Shown: positions 7,520 to 13,845 of the stretch, piece after piece | Position numbering within the stretch: the first letter of the stretch is position 1 | Layout of the letters: each line of letters begins with the position of its first letter | NCBI GenBank assembly: GCA_945926705.1 | Contig: CAMEMA010000012.1 | Location: 1-15,229 of the forward strand | Reading direction: 5' to 3' | DNA from: an uncultured Clostridia bacterium | GTDB taxonomy: Bacteria; Bacillota; Clostridia; Oscillospirales; Acutalibacteraceae | DNA length: 15,229 nucleotides | The notes under the pieces: generated by a model | The model's input: only the letters and a program-made list of their open reading frames with translations | What the model was told of the DNA's origin: nothing | Databases searched by the model: none | Program-made: the position numbers and the translations under genes

Positions 7520-7694
7520 AATAAAAAAATGTAATATAAAATTATTTTATAGTGATATTATCGTTCACTGCAGTTTAGTTAATAAAATTTTTTAAAGTTT
7601 TATTATAATTGAGTGAATTTTAAGTCCGGAGAGGGGATGAGAATATTTAGAATCATAAGGGAATTAAGGACAGTTGGGTAGGAGGATGATTGTG

Positions 7695-8660
7695 ATGGAA
7701 AAATATAAAAATAAAAAAAACAAGGCATCTCCATCAAAGAATCATCAAAAAAAAGAAAATACTGTTGATTATTACGTTTCTACATTTCCATCCGGAATTA
7801 ATAAGTCTAATTGGTGGAACGAAGATGATGAATGTAATGCAAAAGATATCGATTCTGCTAAGAAGCATATTTTTTTAAAAAAGGATATAAAGATTTCTTC
7901 TGTTATACCTTCGCATACGGAATATAATCACGATTGGCCGAACAGTATGGGATTTTTTGACACTAGATTTGGGACTGTAGCCGTAGGTTATAAAAAATAC
8001 GATAAAAATACACCTATAGCATTTTCGCTGATACCTGATGCCATTAAAGATATAAGGGATGTTCCGGAAAAAGATATCAATGATGCTGATACCTATTTTG
8101 GAGGACCAACTTATGGAAAGGGTAAAAGGTTTATTGCAAGTAATATAAGTTTTAAATTCGACCCCAGAGATGAAGACGACATTGAAAAACTTGAAGACGA
8201 CCATGATGGTATAAAAGATACCGAAGAGAAACTTCTTTATCAAGATAAAAAAGAAGAAGAAAAAATAGAGTACCTTAAAAATATAAGGAATGAGAAAGGA
8301 TATCATAAAGTACAGATTGATAAAGAAATAGAAAAAATTAAAGATATAAAAGAAGAAAAGAAGGAAGATAACCTGGACTTTTTAAAGGAAATCGATAATT
8401 TCATTAATAAATTGAAAAAAGGAACTTTAAGAAAATACGTTGATGCTGACGACGCAGTCAGCAGAAGAAAGAGAATTATCGAGTTTTCATCAAACCCTGA
8501 TATACACGATTTGAGTGTTTTAGAACTTAGGGAATTGTTGAAAAGAATATTAAAAGAAGAAGAGAAGAATAAAGGGAAGATACCAGATGAATTTTCTGGT
8601 TTGAATTTAGATTTATTAACAAGAGAAGAGCTTGAGAGAATAATGAAAGCTTTTATTTAA
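7695..8660 (+). CDS. Unrecognised charged protein, first gene of the injection-system operon
   Basis: I do not recognise this family. From the preferred ATG at 7695 the product has 321 residues and no signal peptide or membrane helix. The start is chosen because AGGAGG (7680-7685) lies 9 nt upstream. In-frame TTG 7674, ATG 7686 and GTG 7692 are also present, and GTG 7692 is possible. Residues 1-25 are basic and Lys/Asn-rich. About residues 28-155 look globular, with Trp, Tyr, Gly and Pro (for example KSNWWNEDDE, GFFDTRFGTVAVGYKK, YFGGPTYGKG). About residues 160-235 are a Lys/Glu/Asp-rich helical or coiled stretch. The C-terminal about 75 residues are helical (DLSVLELRELLKRIL, LDLLTREELERIMKAFI). 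Its place just before the sheath gene suggests a device-specific part, a regulator or cargo. This is inference from context only. Confidence 0.8.
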   Translation: MEKYKNKKNKASPSKNHQKKENTVDYYVSTFPSGINKSNWWNEDDECNAKDIDSAKKHIFLKKDIKISSVIPSHTEYNHDWPNSMGFFDTRFGTVAVGYKKYDKNTPIAFSLIPDAIKDIRDVPEKDINDADTYFGGPTYGKGKRFIASNISFKFDPRDEDDIEKLEDDHDGIKDTEEKLLYQDKKEEEKIEYLKNIRNEKGYHKVQIDKEIEKIKDIKEEKKEDNLDFLKEIDNFINKLKKGTLRKYVDADDAVSRRKRIIEFSSNPDIHDLSVLELRELLKRILKEEEKNKGKIPDEFSGLNLDLLTREELERIMKAFI

Positions 8661-8689
8661 AATTTAACTAAAGTTGGTTAACAATAAAT

Positions 8690-8757
8690 TAGGGCTCATT
8701 TCCCTATTTTATATGTTAAATAAAAAGGGGTCATCCCCATACTCATTTTATGGAGTA
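8690..8757 (+). promoter_or_regulatory. Three successive hairpins in the sheath leader
   Basis: Three short perfect stems follow one another between the upstream gene and the sheath gene. TAGGG/CCCTA (8690-8694 with 8702-8706, followed by TTTTATAT) comes first. GGGG/CCCC (8727-8730 with 8735-8738, loop TCAT) and TACTC/GAGTA (8740-8744 with 8753-8757) follow. The first two share the pattern GGGNTCAT...CCC. The first may be a weak terminator of the upstream gene. Together they form a structured leader about 200 nt long. Confidence 0.4.
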
Positions 8758-8862
8758 CATGGAGTTTTGTTTGCGTGTATTTCGTAAAATGGAAACAAGT
8801 TTATATTTTTTGTCGCAGAAAGGAGTTGAAAGGTTCTTGCTAATTATTAGTAGGGAACCGAG

Positions 8863-10590
8863 ATGATTATGGCAGAGTATTTATCTCCGGGAGTCTATGT
8901 TGAGGAATTTGATAGTGGTCCTACTCCTATGCAAGGTGTGGGTACAAGTACAGCAGGTTTTGTTGGTGTTGCAGAAAAAGGTCCTTCGTTAGGTGCACCT
9001 GTTTTAATAACAGGTCCTGCGGATTTTGCGCGAAAATTTGGTGGCTATTTACATGAAAGCGATTTTGGTGATTACAGATTTTTAGCTCATGCAGTCAACC
9101 ATTTCTTTATTAATGGGGGTTCAAGAGCATTTGTTATGCGTGTTGCGCCTAAAGACGCTACAGTAGCGAAAGCTCATTACCTTAAGGGAAAAGAAGGTAT
9201 TGTAGACATTGAGGCTAAAGATGCCGGAACTTGGGGAAATTCAGTAATTGTAACTTTTTCTCATTCGGATGGTAGTAAGAGCCAGATACTTGAAGATTTA
9301 GGCGACGCAAAATATCGTTTGAAAAGTGCTGTAGGCTTCAATGTTGGTGATGTAGTTTCTGTTGTTGGTACAAGCAAAGAGCAATTTAGAATGGTTAAAA
9401 ACGTGACTGGAAATTTAGTTACCTTTGATAAAAAATTTGATGGTAATGTTGTAGATGATGGACTGTTACCAAAAGTGATTCTCAACACATGTGAAATGGA
9501 TGCCGTTGTAGAATTTAACGGGGAAGTAGAAAAGTATAATGGAGTTACTTTTAATGTTTCTTCACCTTCATTTATAGAAAAAGCTATGTCAAAATCTGAA
9601 ATAGTAAATCTTACTGCAAAACCGTGTGAAAGCGCAGTGGATCCTATGGATGTTATAAGACAGGTATTTGGTGGAAAAGGTGACGAAATTAAAGTTTCAC
9701 TTTCCGGAGGAACAATAGGTACCGCAGCTACAATTACCGATGACGATTTTATCGGAAAAGATGAAGGACCTGGTTCAAGAAGCGGTATACAAGCTTTTCT
9801 TGATAATACTGAAGTTAATATTATGGCTGTCCCCGGTGTGGTAAGTCCGAATGTACAACTTTCACTTGTCGCACATTGTGAGAAATTAGCAAGCAGGTTT
9901 GCGGTTTTGGATATGCCAATGGCGTCTAAAACAGTGACAGATATTGTAAAACACAGAGATATAGTAGATAGCGACTATTGCGCTATGTATCATCCGTGGT
10001 TACAGGTATTTGATCCTCTTGATAAGAAAGACACATTTATTCCTCCCTCCGGCTCAATGATGGGTATTTATGCAAGAAGTGATAATCAAAGAGGTGTTCA
10101 TAAGGCACCTGCGAATGAAGTTGTTGCCAATTGCACAGGTCTCTTTGTAAATTATAATGTTACAGAGCAAGACCTCCTAAATCCTAAAGGTGTAAACTTA
10201 ATAAGGAAATTTCCTGGAGCAGGAATTAGAGTGTGGGGTGCAAGAACTGCTTCTTCTAAGCCACTGTGGAAATATATAAACGTTAGACGTCTTTTCATTT
10301 ATCTTGAAGAATCTATTAAAGCAAATACAAACTGGGTTGTATTCGAACCTAACGAAATAGGACTTTGGAATAGAGTAAAAAGAACAATTGAGTTATTTTT
10401 AGAAGGTGTTTGGAGAACGGGAGCTCTCGTAGGAGCTTCACCGTCAGAAGCATTTTTTGTTGACATAGGTCCCAATACTATGACTAAGGATGATATAGAC
10501 AATGGTAGGTTAATATGTGTTATCGGAGTAGCTCCGGTTAAACCTGCAGAGTTTGTAATCTTTAGAATTACTCAAAAAACAGGAGAATAG
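8863..10590 (+). CDS. Contractile tail sheath protein (eCIS/phage sheath family)
   Basis: This protein polymerises around the inner tube and contracts to drive it into a target. The 575-residue product begins MIMAEYLSPGVYVEEF, the hallmark of eCIS, T6SS-like and phage sheaths. It continues with GTSTAGFVGVAEKGP and AVNHFFINGGSRAFVMRV in the N-terminal domain. The middle of the protein carries an inserted, probably surface-exposed beta-rich region. The conserved C-terminal sheath domain shows GAGIRVWGARTAS, WKYINVRRLFIYLEESI, EPNEIGLWNRVKRTIE and GVAPVKPAEFVIFRI. The first ATG (8863) has TAGGGA 6 nt upstream. ATG 8869 would give the family-typical MAEYLSPG start, so either may be used. Only one sheath gene is in the window, whereas Afp has three. 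The tube gene follows 38 nt later, as expected for co-translated major parts. Confidence 0.95.
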   Translation: MIMAEYLSPGVYVEEFDSGPTPMQGVGTSTAGFVGVAEKGPSLGAPVLITGPADFARKFGGYLHESDFGDYRFLAHAVNHFFINGGSRAFVMRVAPKDATVAKAHYLKGKEGIVDIEAKDAGTWGNSVIVTFSHSDGSKSQILEDLGDAKYRLKSAVGFNVGDVVSVVGTSKEQFRMVKNVTGNLVTFDKKFDGNVVDDGLLPKVILNTCEMDAVVEFNGEVEKYNGVTFNVSSPSFIEKAMSKSEIVNLTAKPCESAVDPMDVIRQVFGGKGDEIKVSLSGGTIGTAATITDDDFIGKDEGPGSRSGIQAFLDNTEVNIMAVPGVVSPNVQLSLVAHCEKLASRFAVLDMPMASKTVTDIVKHRDIVDSDYCAMYHPWLQVFDPLDKKDTFIPPSGSMMGIYARSDNQRGVHKAPANEVVANCTGLFVNYNVTEQDLLNPKGVNLIRKFPGAGIRVWGARTASSKPLWKYINVRRLFIYLEESIKANTNWVVFEPNEIGLWNRVKRTIELFLEGVWRTGALVGASPSEAFFVDIGPNTMTKDDIDNGRLICVIGVAPVKPAEFVIFRITQKTGE

Positions 10591-10628
10591 TTTGTAAGAT
10601 TTTCGAAAAGGAAGGAGAATGATTTTTA

Positions 10629-11153
10629 ATGCCAGGAGATTCAAATGCAACTACTGGAATACAGGAGTTAGGTAGTGAAGTATTATCTACTAGAGGTCCT
10701 ATTACAAATGGTTTGGCAGCCCCTATAAGAGGATTTAGATTTACCGCGGAGTTTGAAGGATTAGGAACTTCGTCTTTTAAAGAAGTACAAGGTTTTTCAT
10801 CTAGTGTCGAGGAAAGTAACTATAGAGAAGGAGGATTTGGTTACCTTACCGTCCGTAAATTACCCGGTCTTGTAAGTTACGGTGATATAACTCTTACAAA
10901 AGGTATGTACAGTAATCCGATTCTTTATAATTTCTTCAACGATTATCTGGAAGGAAGTAACTTTACACCCGTTAATGCGGTTATTACGGTGTATGATAAT
11001 GCAGGTACACCAACTGCCAGTTGGACAGTAATAAATGCTTGGCCTAAAGAATACAATGCTACGGATTTAAGTGCTGATAGCTCAGAGGTTCTTATTGAGA
11101 CTTTAGTTTTAGCTCACGAAGGAATTAAGAGGGATGTATCAGTAGGTTCTTAA
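10629..11153 (+). CDS. Inner tube protein, T4 gp19-like (major tube)
   Basis: This is the main inner-tube subunit, expected to form stacked hexameric rings inside the sheath. The 174 residues comprise a disordered-looking N-terminal arm of about 33 residues and a gp19/Hcp-type fold. Visible family motifs are FRFTAEFEGLGTSSFKEVQG (strand with the G-F-KEV-G pattern), SNYREGGFG, the TLTKGMYSN region and the C-terminal LSADSSEVLIETLVLAHEGI. The ADSSEV-IE-L-L-HEG pattern is characteristic of this family. The start ATG is preceded by AAGGAG about 11 nt upstream. The gene directly follows the sheath gene. A strong hairpin (11187-11220) follows it. The sheath-tube pairing argues for the major rather than the initiating tube protein. 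Confidence 0.93.
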   Translation: MPGDSNATTGIQELGSEVLSTRGPITNGLAAPIRGFRFTAEFEGLGTSSFKEVQGFSSSVEESNYREGGFGYLTVRKLPGLVSYGDITLTKGMYSNPILYNFFNDYLEGSNFTPVNAVITVYDNAGTPTASWTVINAWPKEYNATDLSADSSEVLIETLVLAHEGIKRDVSVGS

Positions 11154-11186
11154 TATAGGTTATTTTATCGATTTTGTAATTTATTT

Positions 11187-11220
11187 TCTCTCCTTGCATT
11201 TTTTAAAATGTGGGGAGAGA
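11187..11220 (+). promoter_or_regulatory. Strong intra-operon hairpin between tube and chaperone genes
   Basis: TCTCTCC (11187-11193) pairs with GGAGAGA (11214-11220), and CATTT (11197-11201) pairs with AAATG (11206-11210). The three bases between the two stems can close as G-U pairs, making one nearly continuous stem of about 15 bp with a 4-nt loop. No T-tract follows, so it is not a normal terminator. It may protect the 3' end of a sheath-tube mRNA or mark a processing site, so that the two highest-copy proteins are made in excess. Confidence 0.55.
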
Positions 11221-11252
11221 GGTACTTAAAATTAAAGAAAGAGTGATTTGTA

Positions 11253-11627
11253 ATGTCAGTTTCCTTTGAAACTCAAGTAGAATTCGAACTTCCCAGAGGT
11301 TATGTAGATAGCAACGGAGAGGTTCACAAACATGGTGTTATGAGGTTAGCTAATGCTGCTGATGAAATTATTCCCTTAAATGATCAAAGGGTAAAAATGA
11401 ATCCGGGATACTTGAGTATTTTGCTGTTAGAAAGAGTTATTACGCAACTGGGAACATTAAATAAAGTTGATGCCCGTGTAATTGAGAGCTTATTTACGGC
11501 CGATATGGCATATTTACAGGATTTGTATCAAAAAATTAATGCAGTTGAACCTCCAAAAGTTACGATTATCTGCCCTAAATGTGCTCATGAATTCAGGTAT
11601 GAACTGCCTTTTTTCGGGGAAGCCTAA
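11253..11627 (+). CDS. Tail assembly / baseplate-hub chaperone-like protein (0-frame product)
   Basis: This 124-residue protein resembles the small tail-assembly or T4-family baseplate-hub chaperone proteins that follow the tube gene in phage-like contractile systems. Visible features are an N-terminal beta segment (FELPRGYVDSNGEVHKHGVMRLANAADE is the characteristic region, quoted only in part: FELPRGYVD, HGVMRLANA), the stretch LSILLLERVITQLG, and the C-terminal TIICPKCAHEFRYELPF. The last holds a CPKC half of a zinc-ribbon-like motif. The gene ends GEA just after a UUUUUUC heptamer at 11609-11615. The next open frame, in the -1 register, carries a DUF6760-like segment. The position, small size and frame relation all parallel lambda gpG. 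The family assignment comes from motif similarity and gene order and has not been checked by a profile search. Confidence 0.75.
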   Translation: MSVSFETQVEFELPRGYVDSNGEVHKHGVMRLANAADEIIPLNDQRVKMNPGYLSILLLERVITQLGTLNKVDARVIESLFTADMAYLQDLYQKINAVEPPKVTIICPKCAHEFRYELPFFGEA

Positions 11628-11675
11628 AAAGTTATCCAAATGAAATATTATATGAAGAGATAGCTTTTTTGGCTT
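11609..11675 (+). promoter_or_regulatory. Programmed -1 ribosomal frameshift signal (slippery site plus hairpin)
   Basis: The 0-frame codons UUU UUC (11610-11615), preceded by U, form the canonical heptamer U UUU UUC. Both tRNAs can re-pair after a -1 slip. After a 4-nt spacer (GGGG), positions 11620-11636 pair with 11659-11675. That is 15 Watson-Crick pairs, one G-U and one T-T mismatch, around a 22-nt loop. The -1 frame is open from 11603 to a TAA at 11819-11821 and holds no ATG, GTG or TTG before its conserved domain. The 0-frame stops at 11625-11627, just beyond the heptamer. Heptamer, spacer, hairpin and missing start codon all agree. Confidence 0.8.
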
Positions 11676-11821
11676 ATTATTTTCATTGGTCTCGTAAAGA
11701 GATTATACTTTTGCCACATAGAGAAAGAGTTAGATTTTGTAAAGAGGCCTCTAAGATAAATAAGAAGATGAATGCAGAATCTAATAAAATTAAAAATAAT
11801 CTATTTGATATAGGCGTATAA
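11615..11821 (+). CDS. DUF6760-like segment, translated as -1 frameshift extension
   Basis: This 68-codon stretch encodes RGSLKSYPNEILYEEIAFL, then AYYFHWSRKEIILLPHRERV, then RFCKEASKINKKMN and a short tail. The Y-P-x-x-x-LYEE-AF-AY-FHW...L-HRER pattern is that of DUF6760, a small protein found in many eCIS loci near the tube genes. It has no Shine-Dalgarno sequence and no usable start. The only in-frame alternative is a TTG inside the conserved FLAYYFHW helix, which would remove its first half. A -1 slip at 11609-11615 would yield a 189-residue fusion (121 chaperone residues plus 68). It would be the counterpart of lambda gpGT and might handle a tape-measure or tube-associated protein. The domain is confident, and fusion by frameshift is a strong inference. 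Confidence 0.8.
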   Translation, partial: RGSLKSYPNEILYEEIAFLAYYFHWSRKEIILLPHRERVRFCKEASKINKKMNAESNKIKNNLFDIGV

Positions 11822-11848
11822 GGTATTTTCAAAGTGTGAGGTGGGTAC

Positions 11849-13036
11849 ATGAGTACTGTTTTCGAAGAAAATGGAATTATTAAATCGAATGCACTAAATT
11901 CTAATTCTCGTGGTATTTGCGGAAAGCAAAAGGGTCGTCTTCCCGTTGTAGATATTTCTGCCAAAGATGATCTTATTTGTTCATTTAATTTTATTGTTAC
12001 TTTAAATCAGTACAAGTTTGGATTTGCAAGTGTCTCTGGAATTTCAATGGAAAGAGAAGTTGACTTCATTAAGGAAGGCGGAGTGAATGACCATCAATTG
12101 ATGGTCGGATGCCCTCAAGGCTCCGGAGGATATAAACTTGACTTTACTCGTGGTCTCATGTTGCATGAGCCCGCCTTTCCGTTTAATTTTGCAGAAGCTG
12201 CTGCTGCGGCCGTGATTGGAAACAGTATGGCAAGAAAAGCGGCACTTATGGCCTTGGCTATGGCAAATCCTCAACAGACTTTAGAAAAAGGCCCTGCTAT
12301 TGGAACTATACAGGTTTATGACAGGCAAAACAAATTAAAAGCCATGTATTCTTTTTTATCTCTAGGTATGACGAGTTGGAGCGGAGGAGATTTGACTGCT
12401 GATAGTTCAGGAATATTAATAGAAAGTATCTCTATTGTTCACACCGGTTTGATTCGTGTTCCTCTCACTCTTCCCAGCGTTCCATATGTTGGAACAAAAT
12501 CTGATAATGAAACACAGAGATTGAGGGAAGAGTTTTTAAAAAAGACTAAAGGGAAGCTTCGTGAGTTAAAAGAAAAAAAAGAAGCTGAGAAAAAAGAAGC
12601 TGAGGAGAAGTTTGAGAATCTAAGGAAAAAGGTTAAGGAAATTTCAGATAAGATTAAAGAAGCCCGAAATAGTGATGAAGCTAAAGCGGCAGCAGCTAAA
12701 CTCAAAGCAGAATATGAAGAAAGAGTTAAGAAAGCTAAAGAAGCTAACGAGCACGATAAGAATCAAAGAGAAGAGCTTAAAGATAAAGCTGAAGAGAGAA
12801 AGAAAGCCGCTGAAGAAGCAGAAAAAGCTAAAAATACCCCTGAAGCTCTAGAAAAAGCTGCACAAGAGAAGAAAGAAGCCAAGGAAAAAGAAAAGGCTAG
12901 ATTGGATGAAATTAAAGCGCGTCAAGATGCTGCCAAGAGTAGAGCCGAGAAAGCTAATAAAGCTAACGAAGAAGCTAAACAAGCCAGACAAAAGGCTCAA
13001 GAGCAAACCGACAGCGGAACAACTGAATCTCAATAA
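11849..13036 (+). CDS. Second gp19-type tube protein with long C-terminal coiled coil
   Basis: The 395-residue product has a disordered-looking arm (about 1-42), a gp19/tube domain (about 43-212) and a highly charged helical tail (about 218-390). Tube-family motifs are FNFIVTL, FASVSGISMEREVDFIKEGG, LDFTRGL and the C-terminal LTADSSGILIESISIVHTGL. The last aligns closely with LSADSSEVLIETLVLAHEGI of the major tube protein. An Ala-rich insertion (about residues 112-140, EAAAAAVIGN...ALMALAMANP) lies inside the domain. The tail is almost only Glu, Lys, Ala, Arg, Gln and Asn with heptad-like spacing, as expected of a long coiled coil, and ends in a Ser/Thr/Gln-rich tip. Other eCIS use a second tube protein (Afp5-like) as the first ring on the spike, and this could be that part. 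The added tail is unusual for a tube-fold protein. The start has GAGGTGG (11838-11844) upstream. Confidence 0.88.
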   Translation: MSTVFEENGIIKSNALNSNSRGICGKQKGRLPVVDISAKDDLICSFNFIVTLNQYKFGFASVSGISMEREVDFIKEGGVNDHQLMVGCPQGSGGYKLDFTRGLMLHEPAFPFNFAEAAAAAVIGNSMARKAALMALAMANPQQTLEKGPAIGTIQVYDRQNKLKAMYSFLSLGMTSWSGGDLTADSSGILIESISIVHTGLIRVPLTLPSVPYVGTKSDNETQRLREEFLKKTKGKLRELKEKKEAEKKEAEEKFENLRKKVKEISDKIKEARNSDEAKAAAAKLKAEYEERVKKAKEANEHDKNQREELKDKAEERKKAAEEAEKAKNTPEALEKAAQEKKEAKEKEKARLDEIKARQDAAKSRAEKANKANEEAKQARQKAQEQTDSGTTESQ

Positions 13037-13156
13037 TGAATACAAAATGAAACTGCTCAAGACAGACACTAAGGATAAAATAATCCTTGAAAATTATTTT
13101 CAACTTATGAGAATGAATATTTTTTGCTGCATAGTGTAAGAGGGTGAGTTGATTCA

Positions 13157-13834
13157 ATGGAAGAAAATAAAATTGAAGAACTTGAAAGACTTTTACGTGA
13201 GTCTGAAGAGGAGATGGAAAAATACCAAAAAAAGATTGAAGAGATTGACTCTCAAATAAGCGATATTAATCGTGATATTTTGAAATCAGGCGACGATCTT
13301 ATAAGTAAGCAATCTGCAAAGATTCTTACAAGAGAGCAAATTGAAAACATCGAAAATGAACGTAAAAAAGAGTTTGAGAAACAAAGGCAGGAAGAAATAA
13401 AAAATGTCGACACAAATACCGAAAGGGAGTTTATAAAAGCGGAATCTATAAGAAAGAGTGCTGAAATGTGTTCTGATTATGATAAAAAGAACGCCGAGGA
13501 ATCTGCTTTTAAAATAGAAATATCTGCGCTTGAAAAAGAGCTTAATATAAGGACTTATATCTGTCAGTCGTTGTCAAGTTCTTTGGAAAATGCTTTGTCT
13601 AAAAAAATATCGGATGAAGTTAAGTTGGCAGAGTGTAAAAATGCGTGGAATAGAGAAAAAAATCGTTCCGAAAAAGATGGAAATTTATATAAAAAAGTTA
13701 TCGAATTTCAGATGCAAAAGAATAATTCCTCTGCATTATATAGTAAACTCTTGAAGGATTTTAATGAAGCTGAAGTTAAGCTTGCTAAAGTCAGAGTACG
13801 TTTGGATGAACATAATAGAGAAAATATATTTTAG
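13157..13834 (+). CDS. Coiled-coil protein of unknown function in the eCIS operon
   Basis: I do not recognise this 225-residue protein. It is highly charged and predicted helical throughout, with heptad-like patterns at about residues 1-60 (IEELERLLRESEEEMEKYQK onward) and 85-220. There is no membrane helix or signal peptide. Its two cysteine-containing spots (SAEMCSDYDKK, TYICQSL) do not form a metal site. The ATG is preceded by GAGGGTGAG about 9 nt upstream. Its TAG stop overlaps the AGGCGGTGA Shine-Dalgarno of the next gene, which suggests coupled translation and a joint role. By context it may be a scaffold, a length-control or tube-associated component, or a partner of the coiled-coil tail of the preceding tube protein. 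These roles are inference. Confidence 0.82.
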   Translation: MEENKIEELERLLRESEEEMEKYQKKIEEIDSQISDINRDILKSGDDLISKQSAKILTREQIENIENERKKEFEKQRQEEIKNVDTNTEREFIKAESIRKSAEMCSDYDKKNAEESAFKIEISALEKELNIRTYICQSLSSSLENALSKKISDEVKLAECKNAWNREKNRSEKDGNLYKKVIEFQMQKNNSSALYSKLLKDFNEAEVKLAKVRVRLDEHNRENIF

Positions 13835-13845
13835 GCGGTGAGTAA

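Larger units (their letters stand above)
7379..7694. other. Intergenic region upstream of the injection-system operon
   Basis: This gap of about 315 nt marks the boundary between housekeeping genes and the contractile-system locus. It holds an all-A/T 14-bp palindrome (7410-7423), an extended -10 promoter-like element (7490-7498) and a 13-bp palindrome (7507-7519). It also holds a 14-codon mini-ORF (7637-7681) preceded by GGAG, whose stop overlaps the AGGAGG of the next gene. No larger gene is visible. No obvious integrase or direct repeat marks an insertion boundary. Confidence 0.6.

Noticed and set aside
11660..11821. DUF6760-like protein translated independently from an internal TTG
   Set aside because: The TTG falls inside the conserved FLAYYFHW helix, has no Shine-Dalgarno sequence, and would delete the YPNEILYEE part of the domain.
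12439..13069. Antisense frames rich in Ser/Phe/Leu opposite the coiled-coil tail
   Set aside because: They are the complement of a Glu/Lys/Ala repeat-like coding stretch and are not genes.
13047..13139. A 30-codon ATG frame between the coiled-coil tube gene and the next gene
   Set aside because: It has no ribosome-binding site, no recognisable motif, and continues a spurious frame that overlaps the coiled-coil coding region. It may be plain spacer.
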